A stretch of 64,000 nucleotides of DNA from Mesorhizobium sp. LHD-90 (GTDB lineage: Bacteria > Pseudomonadota > Alphaproteobacteria > Rhizobiales > Rhizobiaceae). Below are positions 32,933 to 41,746 of this stretch, in pieces (the first letter of the stretch is position 1; each line of letters starts with the position of its first letter). The notes under the pieces are model-generated. The model was not told the origin of the DNA and made no database searches. It worked only from the letters and a program-made list of their open reading frames with translations. Where the stretch lies: NCBI RefSeq assembly GCF_030929505.1, contig NZ_JAVFVV010000002.1:248001-312000 (forward strand), read 5' to 3'. Made by a program: the position numbers and the translations under genes.

Positions 32933-33003
32933 CAGCGGCACTCCTTTTGTGCGGTGCAAGATAAGGAGTGACCGTCTGGAGTTTCCATGCTAGAAAAGCC
33001 AAA

Positions 33004-33975
33004 ATGCTTGACCGTTCGTCCAAACCCATGCCGTCCGGCGTCAGCGATGCGCTAACCGAGATGCTGCGGGGCCTACGCCTCGACGGCGTCGATTATGGCC
33101 GCTGCCAGATGACGGCGCCCTGGGGCATCCTGTTTCCGGCTCAGGAAGCGGCGCGCTTCCATTTCATAGGCCGGGGCGGCTGCTGGCTGCTCACGCCCTG
33201 CAAGCAATGGGTGGAGCTGAAGGAGGGCGACGCCGTGCTTCTGCCGCGCGGCGCCGAACACATTCTGGCCAGCCAGCCGGACGTGAGCGCTCTGCCGATA
33301 AGGACGTACGAGGTCAAGCCGATCTGCGGCAACGTGTTCGACGTCTGCGGCGGCGGCGAGGGCGAGGTCACGCTGCTGTTCTGCGGCAGCATGCATTTCA
33401 ACGTCGACAGCCTGCATCCGCTGCTCAGCATGATGCCCGACGTGATGTGGGTGCACGAACTCGCCGCCATCGAGCCGAACATCGCCTTTCTACTCGAAGC
33501 AATGGCGCGCGAGGTGACGGTGGAGCGTGTCGGCGCCGGCGGCATGCTGGCGCGGCTGGCCGACGTGCTGGCCGCCAGTATCATCCGGGTGTGGGTGGAA
33601 AAGGGCTGCGGCGACGCCACCGGCTGGATCGCCGCGGTCCGCAGCCCGGATGTCGGCCGCGTGCTGGCGGCGATCCACCTCCAACCCGACCGCGATTGGA
33701 CCGTGGCCGCGCTGGCGCGGCTGATGGGCGCCTCGCGCTCCGGTTTCGCCGAACGCTTCGCGTCGGTAGTCGGCGAAACGCCGGCGCGTTACGTCGCGCA
33801 GGTGCGAATGCACCAGGCGCGGCAATGGCTGGTGCGCGACCGCATGCGCATTTCCGTGGTGGCGAAACGCCTCGGCTACGATTCGGAAGCCTCCTTCAGC
33901 CGCGCCTTCAAGCGCGTCATCGGCGCCCCGCCCAGCCATTTTCGCGCGGGCGAGACGGTGGCCGCGGCTCTGTAA
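33004..33975 (+). CDS. AraC-family regulator with cupin-type sensor domain
   Basis: A 323-residue regulator. The N-terminal half is a cupin_6-type sensor (GRGGCWLLTPCKQWVELKEG, then VLLPRGAEHIL), and the C-terminal third (about 220-315) holds two helix-turn-helix motifs: WTVAALARLMGASRSGFAER and ISVVAKRLGYDSEASFSRAF, followed by IGAPPSHFR. Cupin_6 AraC proteins often control an adjacent efflux gene in response to small aromatic or toxic compounds, which fits its divergent MFS neighbour. ATG 33004 is chosen; an earlier frame start at 32968 is weaker. Confidence 0.85.
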   Translation: MLDRSSKPMPSGVSDALTEMLRGLRLDGVDYGRCQMTAPWGILFPAQEAARFHFIGRGGCWLLTPCKQWVELKEGDAVLLPRGAEHILASQPDVSALPIRTYEVKPICGNVFDVCGGGEGEVTLLFCGSMHFNVDSLHPLLSMMPDVMWVHELAAIEPNIAFLLEAMAREVTVERVGAGGMLARLADVLAASIIRVWVEKGCGDATGWIAAVRSPDVGRVLAAIHLQPDRDWTVAALARLMGASRSGFAERFASVVGETPARYVAQVRMHQARQWLVRDRMRISVVAKRLGYDSEASFSRAFKRVIGAPPSHFRAGETVAAAL

Positions 33976-34067
33976 GGGGCTCGGCGGCCGAACTGGCCGC
34001 AGTCGAACTTCTGCAGTCAACACTGGCCCTCATCAAGGCGAATGCTGCTTCGCAGTAACCCCGGCTG

Positions 34068-35147
34068 CTACACCAACTCCGCTCGCCCTGGATCGTATGG
34101 CTCCAGATCGCCATCACGCTCGCCCTCGGCAATCTCGCGCGCCGCAAGCTCGCCGACGATCGGCGCCAGCGTTACGCCGGAATGCAGCACTGTCACATAC
34201 AGGCCTTCGAAGCCGCCAACGCGGCCGATCGCGGGAAAACCGTCGGCCGGCGTCGGGCGGTGGCCGACGGTGAAAAAATCGACCTCGAGTGTCTCGGTCC
34301 CGCGCAGCGCCGCCTTGAGCTTTCCGAGCAGGTCGCGAGCCATCTCGTTCTCCCGTCCTTTTGGATCGGCCCCGGCAAAATCGGCGCCGGCGATCAGCCT
34401 GCCTTCGCGCGTCTGGCGTAGATGCAGGTCCGGCGCCATCACCATCCCGTTCAACAACCGCCGATCGGCGACCGTCGAATGCATGATCAGCCCGGGCGGC
34501 GTGTCCATGCGCAGCCGCGCGCCCACTGTGGCCAGCAGTCGCGCCGTGCCGACGCCGGCGGCGACGACAGTCTCTTCCGCCTCGAGGATTGTGCCGTCCT
34601 CGGCGACCGCGCCGGCGATCTTGCCACCGCGTTCCAGCAGTTCGCGAATTCTGGTCGCCGCCACCAGCAGCGCGCCACTGGCGACGGCGTCTGCCAATAG
34701 CGCCCTGGCGGCGGCGACCGGCTCCACCATGCCTTCCTCGGCGATATGCAGCGCAAGACCGGGCGGCGAGACCAGGTTAGGCTCGATGTGCAGCGCCTCG
34801 TCGCGGCCGACACGGCGCAGCCCGTAACCCCAGCGCCCATGCTCCTCGGCATAGGCCTCCAATTGATCGGCTGGCATGTCCCAGATGAGGCCGCCGCACC
34901 AGTCGACCGAGACGCCCGGCGCCTCTTGCTCCAGCCGCCGCCACCCGGCCATCGAGCGCCGGCGGAAGTGGAAATAGCGTTCCGGATTACCCCAGGTGGC
35001 GTTGATCCAGGCGAAGGAGTGGGCCGTCGCCAGCCCGCCGCCGTCGCCGGCGTCGATGACGGTAACTCGACATCCGGCCTTCGCCAGATGCCAGGCTATC
35101 GACGCCCCGACGATACCCGCGCCGACCACCAGCACCTGCTTGGCCAT
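34068..35147 (-). CDS. FAD-dependent oxidoreductase of the DAO family
   Basis: A 359-residue flavoenzyme resembling D-amino-acid dehydrogenase/glycine-sarcosine oxidase. The dinucleotide-binding motif VVGAGIVGASIAWHLAKAG lies at residues 6-24, and the C-terminal FAD-contact segment is GHRPTPADGFPAIGRVGGFEGLYVTV-like (here split: GHRPTPADGFPAIG, then YVTVLHSGVTLAP). The C-terminus is shorter than DadA. The substrate is not clear. It is followed 7 bp upstream by an alpha/beta hydrolase gene on the same strand, so both are probably co-transcribed. Confidence 0.83.
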   Translation of the reverse strand: MAKQVLVVGAGIVGASIAWHLAKAGCRVTVIDAGDGGGLATAHSFAWINATWGNPERYFHFRRRSMAGWRRLEQEAPGVSVDWCGGLIWDMPADQLEAYAEEHGRWGYGLRRVGRDEALHIEPNLVSPPGLALHIAEEGMVEPVAAARALLADAVASGALLVAATRIRELLERGGKIAGAVAEDGTILEAEETVVAAGVGTARLLATVGARLRMDTPPGLIMHSTVADRRLLNGMVMAPDLHLRQTREGRLIAGADFAGADPKGRENEMARDLLGKLKAALRGTETLEVDFFTVGHRPTPADGFPAIGRVGGFEGLYVTVLHSGVTLAPIVGELAAREIAEGERDGDLEPYDPGRAELV

Positions 35148-35154
35148 GAACCGT

Positions 35155-35709
35155 TTATCCTTCCAGCCGCGTCATGAAATTCGCGAAGGCCATGCTGCCT
35201 TCCGGCCAGGGGCCGTAGCCCGAGTCGGCGTTGATGTGCCCGGCCTCGCCGGCATGGACGAACAGCGATCCCCAGGCGGCTGCGATGTCCTCGGCCACCT
35301 CCAGCGCGCAGAACGGGTCGTTGCTGCTGCTTGCCACGATCGACGGGAAGGGCAGGGGATCGCGCGGATAGGGTCCGAACGTCATCAGATGTTTCGGCCG
35401 GATCGCCGGGTTCGCCACGTCTGGAGGAGCCACCAGGAAGGCGCCTGCCACAGGCCTCGTCAGCATAGGGAGCGCGTGAATGAGCGTCGGCACGCCGAGC
35501 GAATGGGCGACGATCACCACCGGCCGCTCGGCCTCGTTGACGGCGTTGGCCAGCCGTTGCGTCCAGTCCTCGCGCACCGGCTTCGACCATTCCGCCTGCT
35601 CGACGCGGCGCGCCGTCGACAGTTTTTGCTGCCAGCGCGTCTGCCAATGCTCAGGCCCGGAATTGGTGTAACCGGGCACGATCAGTATATCTGCATCCTT
35701 GACTTTCAT
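35155..35709 (-). CDS. RBBP9/YdeN-type alpha/beta hydrolase
   Basis: A 184-residue serine hydrolase of the RBBP9 (DUF1100-like small esterase) group. It begins ILIVPGYTNSGPEHWQTRWQ, the typical start of the family, has the nucleophile elbow VIVAHSLGVPTLIHAL with Ser, the acid region SSSNDPFCALEVAEDI, and the His in HAGEAGHINADSG. The substrate is unknown. It is the first gene of a two-gene unit with the DAO-type oxidoreductase. Confidence 0.85.
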   Translation of the reverse strand: MKVKDADILIVPGYTNSGPEHWQTRWQQKLSTARRVEQAEWSKPVREDWTQRLANAVNEAERPVVIVAHSLGVPTLIHALPMLTRPVAGAFLVAPPDVANPAIRPKHLMTFGPYPRDPLPFPSIVASSSNDPFCALEVAEDIAAAWGSLFVHAGEAGHINADSGYGPWPEGSMAFANFMTRLEG

Positions 35710-35906
35710 GCGCCCGCATTTAGCGACGCGCCCTCGCGCTTGCAATGTTTGGCCCGCAAGAGCGCCAATCCGATTGTCAACCGTCGTAGCCAGTTGGCCT
35801 GGGTGGCCGTTCTCGTTTTGTGAACACCGTGTTCGCCGTCCGTCGCCTTGCGCGCGCGGCCGGACAGCCCGATGTTGGGACGACAACGGCCGGTCGCGAG
35901 GATGAC

Positions 35907-36806
35907 ATGCGAATATCGAGACGCAGCTTTTCCGGCGCGGCCGGGTTTTTGGCCCTCGATGCGGTTACGGGTTTTTCCCGAGCGGAGACGATGATGACAA
36001 ATTTGCCCTTTGCGGCGGATGCGCCAGTGAGCGTGACCACGGTCGGCATCAAGGCGCGCGACGTGAACACGCTCGCCGGCTACTACAAGGACGCCGTCGG
36101 GCTGGAGGAGATGGCGCGTCGTCCCGGCACGATCGTGCTCGGCGCCGGCGGGCTGCCGCTGCTGGAGATCGAAGAGTTCAAGGCGGCGCGACCCGACGAC
36201 CCGCGCGCGGCGGGACTCTACCATACCGCCTTCCTGCTGCCGTCACGCCTCGATCTGGCGAAATGGACCCGGCGCGCCATCGACAGCCGCATCGAGGTGA
36301 CCGGCGCGTCGGATCACTTTGTCAGCGAGGCGATCTACCTGACCGACCCGGAAGGCAACGGCATCGAAATCTATGCCGATCGGCCGCGTGAGGCCTGGAG
36401 CTATGACGGCGGAACGCTGAACATCGGCACGGTGCGGCTCGACGTCGAAAACCTGCTTGGCGAATTGCGGCCTGGCGAGCCCGAATGGACCGGCGCGCCG
36501 GCCGGCAGCATGGTCGGCCATGTGCATCTGCGCGTCGGCAATGCCGCCGAGGCTGAGCAATGGTGGAACCGGGAACTCGGCTTCGACACGGTGGTCGCAC
36601 TTGGCGGCAGCGCTGTGTTCCTGTCGACTGGCGGCTACCACCACCGCGTCGGCGCCAATTCCTGGCAGAGCGCCGGCGCCAAGGAGCGCGACGCCGACCG
36701 CTCCGGCCTGTCCTTCGTCGAATTCCGGTCGAAGACCGCGAGCCGGGAATCCGTCCACGAAGACCCGTGGGGCAACGTCATCCGGATCGTGCCGGCGGCC
36801 GCCTGA
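35907..36806 (+). CDS. Two-domain VOC (glyoxalase/dioxygenase-like) protein with possible Tat signal
   Basis: A 299-residue protein with two tandem VOC modules: the first from about 35 (VTTVGIKARDVNTLAGYYKD to YLTDPEGNGIEIYAD) and the second from about 175 (GHVHLRVGNAAEAEQWWNRE to VHEDPWGNVIRIV), the organisation of CatE-like catechol 2,3-dioxygenases. Residues 1-28 resemble a twin-arginine signal (SRRSFSGAAGFLALDAVTGF then RAE), which would be unusual for this family. The alternative is a cytosolic start at ATG 35991 or 35994 with GGAG just before it. GAGG precedes the ATG at 35907. The start is therefore not settled. Confidence 0.75.
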   Translation: MRISRRSFSGAAGFLALDAVTGFSRAETMMTNLPFAADAPVSVTTVGIKARDVNTLAGYYKDAVGLEEMARRPGTIVLGAGGLPLLEIEEFKAARPDDPRAAGLYHTAFLLPSRLDLAKWTRRAIDSRIEVTGASDHFVSEAIYLTDPEGNGIEIYADRPREAWSYDGGTLNIGTVRLDVENLLGELRPGEPEWTGAPAGSMVGHVHLRVGNAAEAEQWWNRELGFDTVVALGGSAVFLSTGGYHHRVGANSWQSAGAKERDADRSGLSFVEFRSKTASRESVHEDPWGNVIRIVPAAA

Positions 36807-37040
36807 CCGATCTGCCGCTGGCACAAGATCGGCCTCGAATCGCGTCAATTTCGTTTGGCCGAAACGACCGGCGCCAAGCCCATCACGCTGGAAAAGCCGG
36901 GCCGCGTCGTGTTTTCGAGGCTTGCGTCAAGCCTGCCGGCCGGATTTGCCGGTGCTGCCGCGCCAGGCGGTTGAAAACGCTGAACATTCCGGACTTCACG
37001 CAGGGTTCGGGCGGGTGGTCCGCAGACATCCGGCCAAGAT

Positions 37041-37322
37041 CTAGCTCAGGATGCGGAAGACGCCGGTGGTGCGGCTGTCGTCCGCCGGTGTCGTCGTCAC
37101 AGCGGTGACTTTCGCGCCAAGCGGGCCGACGCGGAGCCTTTCGAGCATGGCTGCCACCGCTTCGTTGGGTCCCGCCAGCAACGCGGAAACTGAACCGTCT
37201 CGTTCGTTGCGCACCCAACCGGCAAGCCCCAGCGCCAGCGCCTGCTCCTGTGTCCAAACACGGAATCCAACACCCTGGACGCGGCCGCTGATACGGGCAT
37301 GGATGGCGGTTTGCGCGGTCAT
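37041..37322 (-). CDS. acyP: Acylphosphatase
   Basis: A 93-residue enzyme hydrolysing carboxyl phosphates such as acetyl phosphate and 1,3-bisphosphoglycerate. The complete signature is seen: ARISGRVQGVGFRVWTQEQA with the catalytic Arg, and GWVRNERDGSVSALLAG with the catalytic Asn. ATG 37322 was chosen because the longer frame adds non-conserved residues. It stands alone, with 234 bp of apparently featureless DNA between it and the VOC gene. Confidence 0.92.
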   Translation of the reverse strand: MTAQTAIHARISGRVQGVGFRVWTQEQALALGLAGWVRNERDGSVSALLAGPNEAVAAMLERLRVGPLGAKVTAVTTTPADDSRTTGVFRILS

Positions 37323-37531
37323 GGCGGCAGCAGAAGGGATGACGGTGGCGAAAGCTTGGCAGTCACTGTCCGGTCCTTGCTTCTTCCCTGTGTCTTCCTC
37401 GGATCGCGGCCGGCTGAGCCAGTCGCGCTTTCGTGTTGGCGCAAATGCCGTCATGGTGGCGGTTTTGCGATCTGCGACCTATCTGACCTTGACCGCCCTG
37501 ATACCAAGCCTTGTCCAAGCGAGATCCCAAA

Positions 37532-38434
37532 ATGTCAGATGCGCAATCCTACACGCCGCCGAAAGTCTGGTCCTGGAAGAAGGGCCATGGCGGGCAGTTC
37601 GCCAACATCAACCGCCCGATTGCCGGCCCGACCCATGAGAAGGAGCTGCCGGTAGGAAAACACCCGCTGCAGCTCTATTCGCTGGGAACGCCCAACGGCG
37701 TGAAGGTGACGATCATGCTGGAGGAGTTGCTGGCGCTCGGCCACGGCGGCGCCGAATACGACGCCTGGCTGATCGACATCGGCAAGGGCGAGCAGTTCGG
37801 CAGCGGTTTTGTCGAGGTGAACCCGAATTCGAAGATCCCGGCCCTGCTCGACCGCAGCGGCGCCACGCCGATCCGCGTATTCGAATCCGGTGCGATCCTG
37901 ATGTATTTGGCGGAAAAATTCGGCAACGCGTTCCTGCCGACGGAGCAGCCCGCCCGCGCCGAAACACTGTCCTGGCTGTTCTGGCAGATGGGCAGCGCGC
38001 CCTTTGTCGGCGGCGGATTCGGACATTTCTTCGCCTATGCGCCGGAAAAGTTCGAATACGCGATCGACCGATACGCGATGGAGACCAAGCGCCAGCTTGA
38101 CGTGCTCGACCGCAGGCTTGCCGGCAACGAATATGTTGCAGGCGGCGAATACACCATCGCCGACATGGCGATCTGGCCTTGGTATGGCGGCATGGCGAAA
38201 GGCTGGCAGTACGACGCCGGCGAGTTTCTGGCCGTGCATGAATACAAGAACGTGCTGCGCTGGGCCGATCAGCTTTACGCCCGGCCGGCGGTGAAGCGCG
38301 GGCGCATGGTCAACCGCACCAGCGGCCATCCCTCCAGCCAGTTGCGGGAACGCCACGACGCCGGCGACTTCGAAACCCGGACCCAGGACAAGCTGCAACG
38401 GACTGACCGGCGTCGCCATCTCCCCGGCGGATAG
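37532..38434 (+). CDS. YghU/YfcG-type glutathione transferase (disulfide-bond oxidoreductase)
   Basis: A 300-residue nu-class GST. The N-terminal extension (YTPPKVWSWKKGHGGQFANI then INRPIAGPTHEKELPVGKHP) is characteristic of YghU. The thioredoxin-like domain begins LQLYSLGTPNGVKVTIMLEE with the catalytic Thr/Asn region, then FVEVNPNSKIPALLDRSG and VFESGAILMYLAEKF. The helical domain ends with TSGHPSSQLRERHDA. Family members reduce organic disulfides and peroxides with two GSH bound. The ATG at 37532 gives the family start; the frame begins seven codons earlier at a TTG. Confidence 0.9.
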   Translation: MSDAQSYTPPKVWSWKKGHGGQFANINRPIAGPTHEKELPVGKHPLQLYSLGTPNGVKVTIMLEELLALGHGGAEYDAWLIDIGKGEQFGSGFVEVNPNSKIPALLDRSGATPIRVFESGAILMYLAEKFGNAFLPTEQPARAETLSWLFWQMGSAPFVGGGFGHFFAYAPEKFEYAIDRYAMETKRQLDVLDRRLAGNEYVAGGEYTIADMAIWPWYGGMAKGWQYDAGEFLAVHEYKNVLRWADQLYARPAVKRGRMVNRTSGHPSSQLRERHDAGDFETRTQDKLQRTDRRRHLPGG

Positions 38435-38458
38435 ACCGGGGGAGATGGCGAACTGCCG

Positions 38459-38893
38459 TTACGCTCCGGCCGCGGCGTTATCCTGGTACCATCTCACGAT
38501 CGCCGGCATGTTCTCTTCGAACCCGCCGGGCACGAAGACGTTGAACAGGCCCATCGGCTTTTCCGTGCGATTGGCGAAGTCGTGCGTCGTGCCGGCCGGG
38601 ATGAAGAAGAACGAGCCGCGTGGCGCCTCGATCCAGCGATCGCCGACCAGCACCGAGGCGGTGCCTTCGATGACGTAGAAAATCTCGTCATTGGCTTCGT
38701 GGCTGTGCGCGCCCGGTCCGTCGCCATGCGGTTCCACCCACCATTCGGAGATCGAATAGCGCTCGCCGGTCTCGGCGCCGTCGGCCTTGAAGACGACGCG
38801 CATCGCAGGCATGGCGTAGGCGCGGCCCTCGCCGGGTGCCAGCACGAGCGGTCGGAGCGGCGTGGTGTCGGTGGTCGTCGCCATAGCGCTCAC
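38459..38893 (-). CDS. Cupin-domain protein
   Basis: A 144-residue single cupin. The metal motif 1 is PHGDGPGAHSHEANDEIFYV (His and Glu ligands) and motif 2 is FFIPAGTTHDFANRTEKP. Function not predictable: small cupins of this type may be oxygenases, isomerases or non-enzymatic sensors. The GTG at 38893 overlaps the stop of the VOC gene (GTGA), indicating coupling; an ATG three codons later (38884) is the alternative start. The VOC gene, this gene and the AraC gene upstream form a probable co-directional unit. Confidence 0.82.
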   Translation of the reverse strand: MSAMATTTDTTPLRPLVLAPGEGRAYAMPAMRVVFKADGAETGERYSISEWWVEPHGDGPGAHSHEANDEIFYVIEGTASVLVGDRWIEAPRGSFFFIPAGTTHDFANRTEKPMGLFNVFVPGGFEENMPAIVRWYQDNAAAGA

Positions 38894-39315
38894 GCTTTTT
38901 CATGCGCCTTCGGCCAATAGGTGCCGAAGGACCAGACATTGCCTTCCGGGTCGGCGCAGATGAAATCGCGGCTGCCGTAGTCGCGGTCGGTTGGCTCCTC
39001 CAGAATTCTCGCGCCGGCCGCCTTGGCTTTGGCATAGATTGCGTCGGTGTCGGCAACGGCGACATAGGTGCTCTTGCCGGCATTGTGGCCAGGTCCGCCG
39101 ACCATTGCGCCATAGGCGTCGTCGCGCACGCTGCCCAGCATGATCATCGACGAACCGAGCGTCAATTGGGCATGGGCGACGAGATCGCCATCCATGTATT
39201 TTGCGTGGACGGCAAAGCCGAACGCCTTTTCCAGCCATTCGATCATCTTCGCCGCGTCGTGGTAGCGGAAGGTCGGGTAGATGCGCGGGGGCTCGATCTG
39301 GATGTTTTCGGCCAT
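38890..39315 (-). CDS. VOC-family protein (PhnB/bleomycin-resistance-like)
   Basis: A 141-residue VOC protein: PPRIYPTFRYHDAAKMIEWL at the start, AHAQLTLGSSMIMLGSV in the middle, ARILEEPTDRDYGSRDFICA and a final DPEGNVWSFGTYWP. The doubled betaalphabetabetabeta pattern and the YGSRDFxxxDPEGN ending resemble PhnB-like and uncharacterised VOC proteins of rhizobia. AGGAGG lies five bases before the ATG at 39315. It is translationally coupled to the cupin gene. Confidence 0.85.
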   Translation of the reverse strand: MAENIQIEPPRIYPTFRYHDAAKMIEWLEKAFGFAVHAKYMDGDLVAHAQLTLGSSMIMLGSVRDDAYGAMVGGPGHNAGKSTYVAVADTDAIYAKAKAAGARILEEPTDRDYGSRDFICADPEGNVWSFGTYWPKAHEKA

Positions 39316-39396
39316 CATGTCCTCCTGTGGCGGATGTGTTGCGATAAGCCACAATGCGCCGTCGAGGTTGCAGCGTCTTGAAGGAATGTTACCTGC

Positions 39397-40212
39397 TCAG
39401 GCGAGACCTGCCTGCCAGGCGGCGGGCGAAATGCCGGCCAGCGCCCGGAACTCGCGCGTCAGATGCGCCTGGTCGGCATAGCCGCAGCCGGCGGCGATGT
39501 CGGCCCATTTGTCACCGGCGCGCGCGGCGGCGAGCGCCCTGTTGAAGCGCACGATGCGCGCCACCGATTTCGGTCCCAGCCCGATCTCGGCACGGAACCG
39601 CTCGGCAAGATGTTTCCGGCTCCAGCCTGCGCGGGTCGCAAGCCGTGACACCGGCGCCCGGCCGCCCGAGGCGTCGATGCCGGAAAAAACCTCGCGCACC
39701 TCGGCCGAGGGCGGGCAGCCGTCTCCGATCCTCGATGAAACGAAGCCGGCGGCAAGCGCGAAACGGCTTTTCCAGTCCGTCGTGTTGCCGAGATGTTCGC
39801 GCAACGCCAGACCGTCATTGCCGAGCACATCGTCCAGCAGGATCATCCGGTCGGCGAGTTCGTACATGGGAATCTTGAAGAAGCGCCGTGCACCCAACGG
39901 GGTGAAGTCGATCTGAAGGCAGTGCGATGCGCCAAAGGATTCGATCAGCACGGGGCCGGCGAACAGGCCGGCAGCGAAGCTGCCGATCCGGTCTGCGGCG
40001 GTCGGCGCACGCCCGAGGCCGATCGCGAACGGCTCGCCGAAGCTGAGAATGAACGGGACGGTCAGCGACGCCGTCTCGCGCATGCTGATATGCTGCCGTG
40101 CTGTTTCGCGGTAGCCGGTGATGCGCGTGACGACGCCTTCCAGGGGGCCGGCCGGGCGCATCTCGACGAGTTCGATACCGGAGGATTGCGGAGGCTGTGG
40201 CGACGGCTGCAT
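39397..40212 (-). CDS. AraC-family transcriptional regulator
   Basis: A 271-residue regulator. The N-terminal domain (VTRITGYRETARQHISMRET) is of the DUF6597-type found in many rhizobial AraC proteins. The C-terminal DNA-binding domain has GRAPVSRLATRAGWSRKHLA then WADIAAGCGYADQAHLTREF and ALAGISPAAW. It lies 81 bp upstream of the VOC/cupin pair on the same strand and probably controls it. The frame is open to 40269; the ATG at 40212 starts a proline-rich but otherwise plausible N-terminus. Confidence 0.85.
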   Translation of the reverse strand: MQPSPQPPQSSGIELVEMRPAGPLEGVVTRITGYRETARQHISMRETASLTVPFILSFGEPFAIGLGRAPTAADRIGSFAAGLFAGPVLIESFGASHCLQIDFTPLGARRFFKIPMYELADRMILLDDVLGNDGLALREHLGNTTDWKSRFALAAGFVSSRIGDGCPPSAEVREVFSGIDASGGRAPVSRLATRAGWSRKHLAERFRAEIGLGPKSVARIVRFNRALAAARAGDKWADIAAGCGYADQAHLTREFRALAGISPAAWQAGLA

Positions 40213-40387
40213 CCGAAACTCCCTGGACGCACTTGGACACAGCCTATCAACCGGCGGGCCGGCCGTCAAAACGCCGCCGGCGGAACAAGATCAGCTTGCC
40301 CTCTTTTCGAACGTCAAACCGCGGCATTACCGCCGGGTTCGAGGGCGATCGCCATGTGCCGCAAGGCGGCGCGTCAAAATCCCAGCA

Positions 40388-41158
40388 TCACCCGCAGCGG
40401 ATGGCGGGATCGGCGAGCAGGCGGATGGCCAGCGCCACGCAGGTGATCACCAGCAGCGGCTTGATCAGCCGCGCACCGATTTTCACCGCGAGCCCGGCGC
40501 CGAGCCGCGCGCCAACAATCTGCATCAACGCCATCATCAGCCCGATCTTCCAGCCGACGACGCCGGCCAGCGCGAAGACGGTGAAGCCGCCGACATTCGA
40601 GCCGAAATTGAGCAGCTTCGTGTGGGCGGTCGCCTTCAGCACACCGTAGCCGGCGAGCGTCACGAAGGCGAGCATGTAGAAGGAGCCGGCGCCAGGCCCG
40701 AACACGCCGTCGTAAAACCCGATCGCCGGCACGATCGTCAGTCCGAACAGGAACGGTTTCAGCCGCTCGGCGCGGTCGACGTCGTCCATGTTGGGCTTCA
40801 GCGCAAAGAACAGCGCAATGGCGATAAGTACGAAGGGAATGACGATGCGCAGAAACTCGCCCGGCAGCACGCTGGCGAGCATGGCCCCCAGCCCGCCGCC
40901 GAGGAAGGCTATCAGTGCCATCGGCGCTTGCTTTCGCAGGTCGACCTGGCCTTTCGCTGCATAGGTGAGTGTGGCGGCGCCGGTGCCGAACAGGCCCTGC
41001 AGCTTGTTGGTGCCGAGCGCCTCGGCCGGCGAAAAACCGGCGAGCAGCAGCGCCGGAACCACGATCAGCCCGCCGCCGCCGGCAATCGAATCGATGAAGC
41101 CCGCCGCGAAGGCGGCGAAGGCGAGCAGAAGGACGATTTCGGTGGGAACGTCGAACAC
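40388..41158 (-). CDS. TSUP (TauE/SafE) family membrane transporter
   Basis: A 256-residue inner-membrane protein with about eight helices. The family repeats are visible: AFAAGFIDSIAGGGGLIVVP at the start and IGFYDGVFGPGAGSFYMLAF in the second half, the two GxxxGGGGG / GPGxG motifs of the TSUP family. Members export sulfite, sulfoacetate and related organosulfur anions, or import unknown substrates. The sulfite-oxidising gene cluster at 51068-55874 makes a link conceivable, but it is 10 kb away. The GTG at 41158 starts the first helix. Confidence 0.85.
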   Translation of the reverse strand: MFDVPTEIVLLLAFAAFAAGFIDSIAGGGGLIVVPALLLAGFSPAEALGTNKLQGLFGTGAATLTYAAKGQVDLRKQAPMALIAFLGGGLGAMLASVLPGEFLRIVIPFVLIAIALFFALKPNMDDVDRAERLKPFLFGLTIVPAIGFYDGVFGPGAGSFYMLAFVTLAGYGVLKATAHTKLLNFGSNVGGFTVFALAGVVGWKIGLMMALMQIVGARLGAGLAVKIGARLIKPLLVITCVALAIRLLADPAIRCG

Positions 41159-41304
41159 GCGGGCAGGGACTTGAAACTGACGCCTTCGACCACAAGGCGG
41201 CAGTTTGCGCAAGGCGGATTTCGCGCTACGAAGGAGCGGAACGGCGGCTGTCGGCGCTCAGGGGTTGTCGATATCCGACCGCAAGTCGATGCAGGGGAGT
41301 TCGC

Positions 41305-41736
41305 ATGCAGCAGAGACTACTGTCGCGGTTCAGGAACATGTTCGAGGGAGACCCCGGCGTGCGCAAGGTCGCCGACGATCCGGCGCTGTCGGCGGAGCTG
41401 CTTCTGCTTTTCCGCATGATTCTTGCCGATGGCGAGGTCAGCGAGAGCGAGTTGGCGACGTTCCGCCGCATCTGCCGCGATGCCTTCGGCATCAGCGAGG
41501 ACAGCGTCGACGGCGTCGTCGAGTTCCTCAACGATTTCGGTTACGAGACCAGCGGCCAGCAGGCGCTTGCGCTCTTCCAGGATCTCGACATCGACCGCCG
41601 GAAACTGCTCGCCCGCCACATGGCCGACATCGCCAAGGCCGACTCGCACCTGGCCGAGCGGGAGGTGCGGCTGCTTCGCCGCACGCTTGAACTGCTGGGG
41701 CTGAGCCCGGTCGACGTGGTCCGCCCGATGGGGTGA
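41305..41736 (+). CDS. TerB-like (tellurite resistance TerB domain) protein
   Basis: A 143-residue acidic, all-helical protein whose core (AELLLLFRMILADGEVSESE, then RRICRDAFGIS) carries the ADGExxxxE motif of the TerB/DjlA N-terminal family, and a second DGEV-like set KADSHLAEREVRLLRRTLELLG. Metal-binding has been suggested for this fold. Stand-alone TerB-like genes are common in rhizobia and do not imply tellurite resistance. It is flanked by the TSUP and GNAT genes. Confidence 0.8.
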   Translation: MQQRLLSRFRNMFEGDPGVRKVADDPALSAELLLLFRMILADGEVSESELATFRRICRDAFGISEDSVDGVVEFLNDFGYETSGQQALALFQDLDIDRRKLLARHMADIAKADSHLAEREVRLLRRTLELLGLSPVDVVRPMG

Positions 41737-41746
41737 GTGTAGCCCC

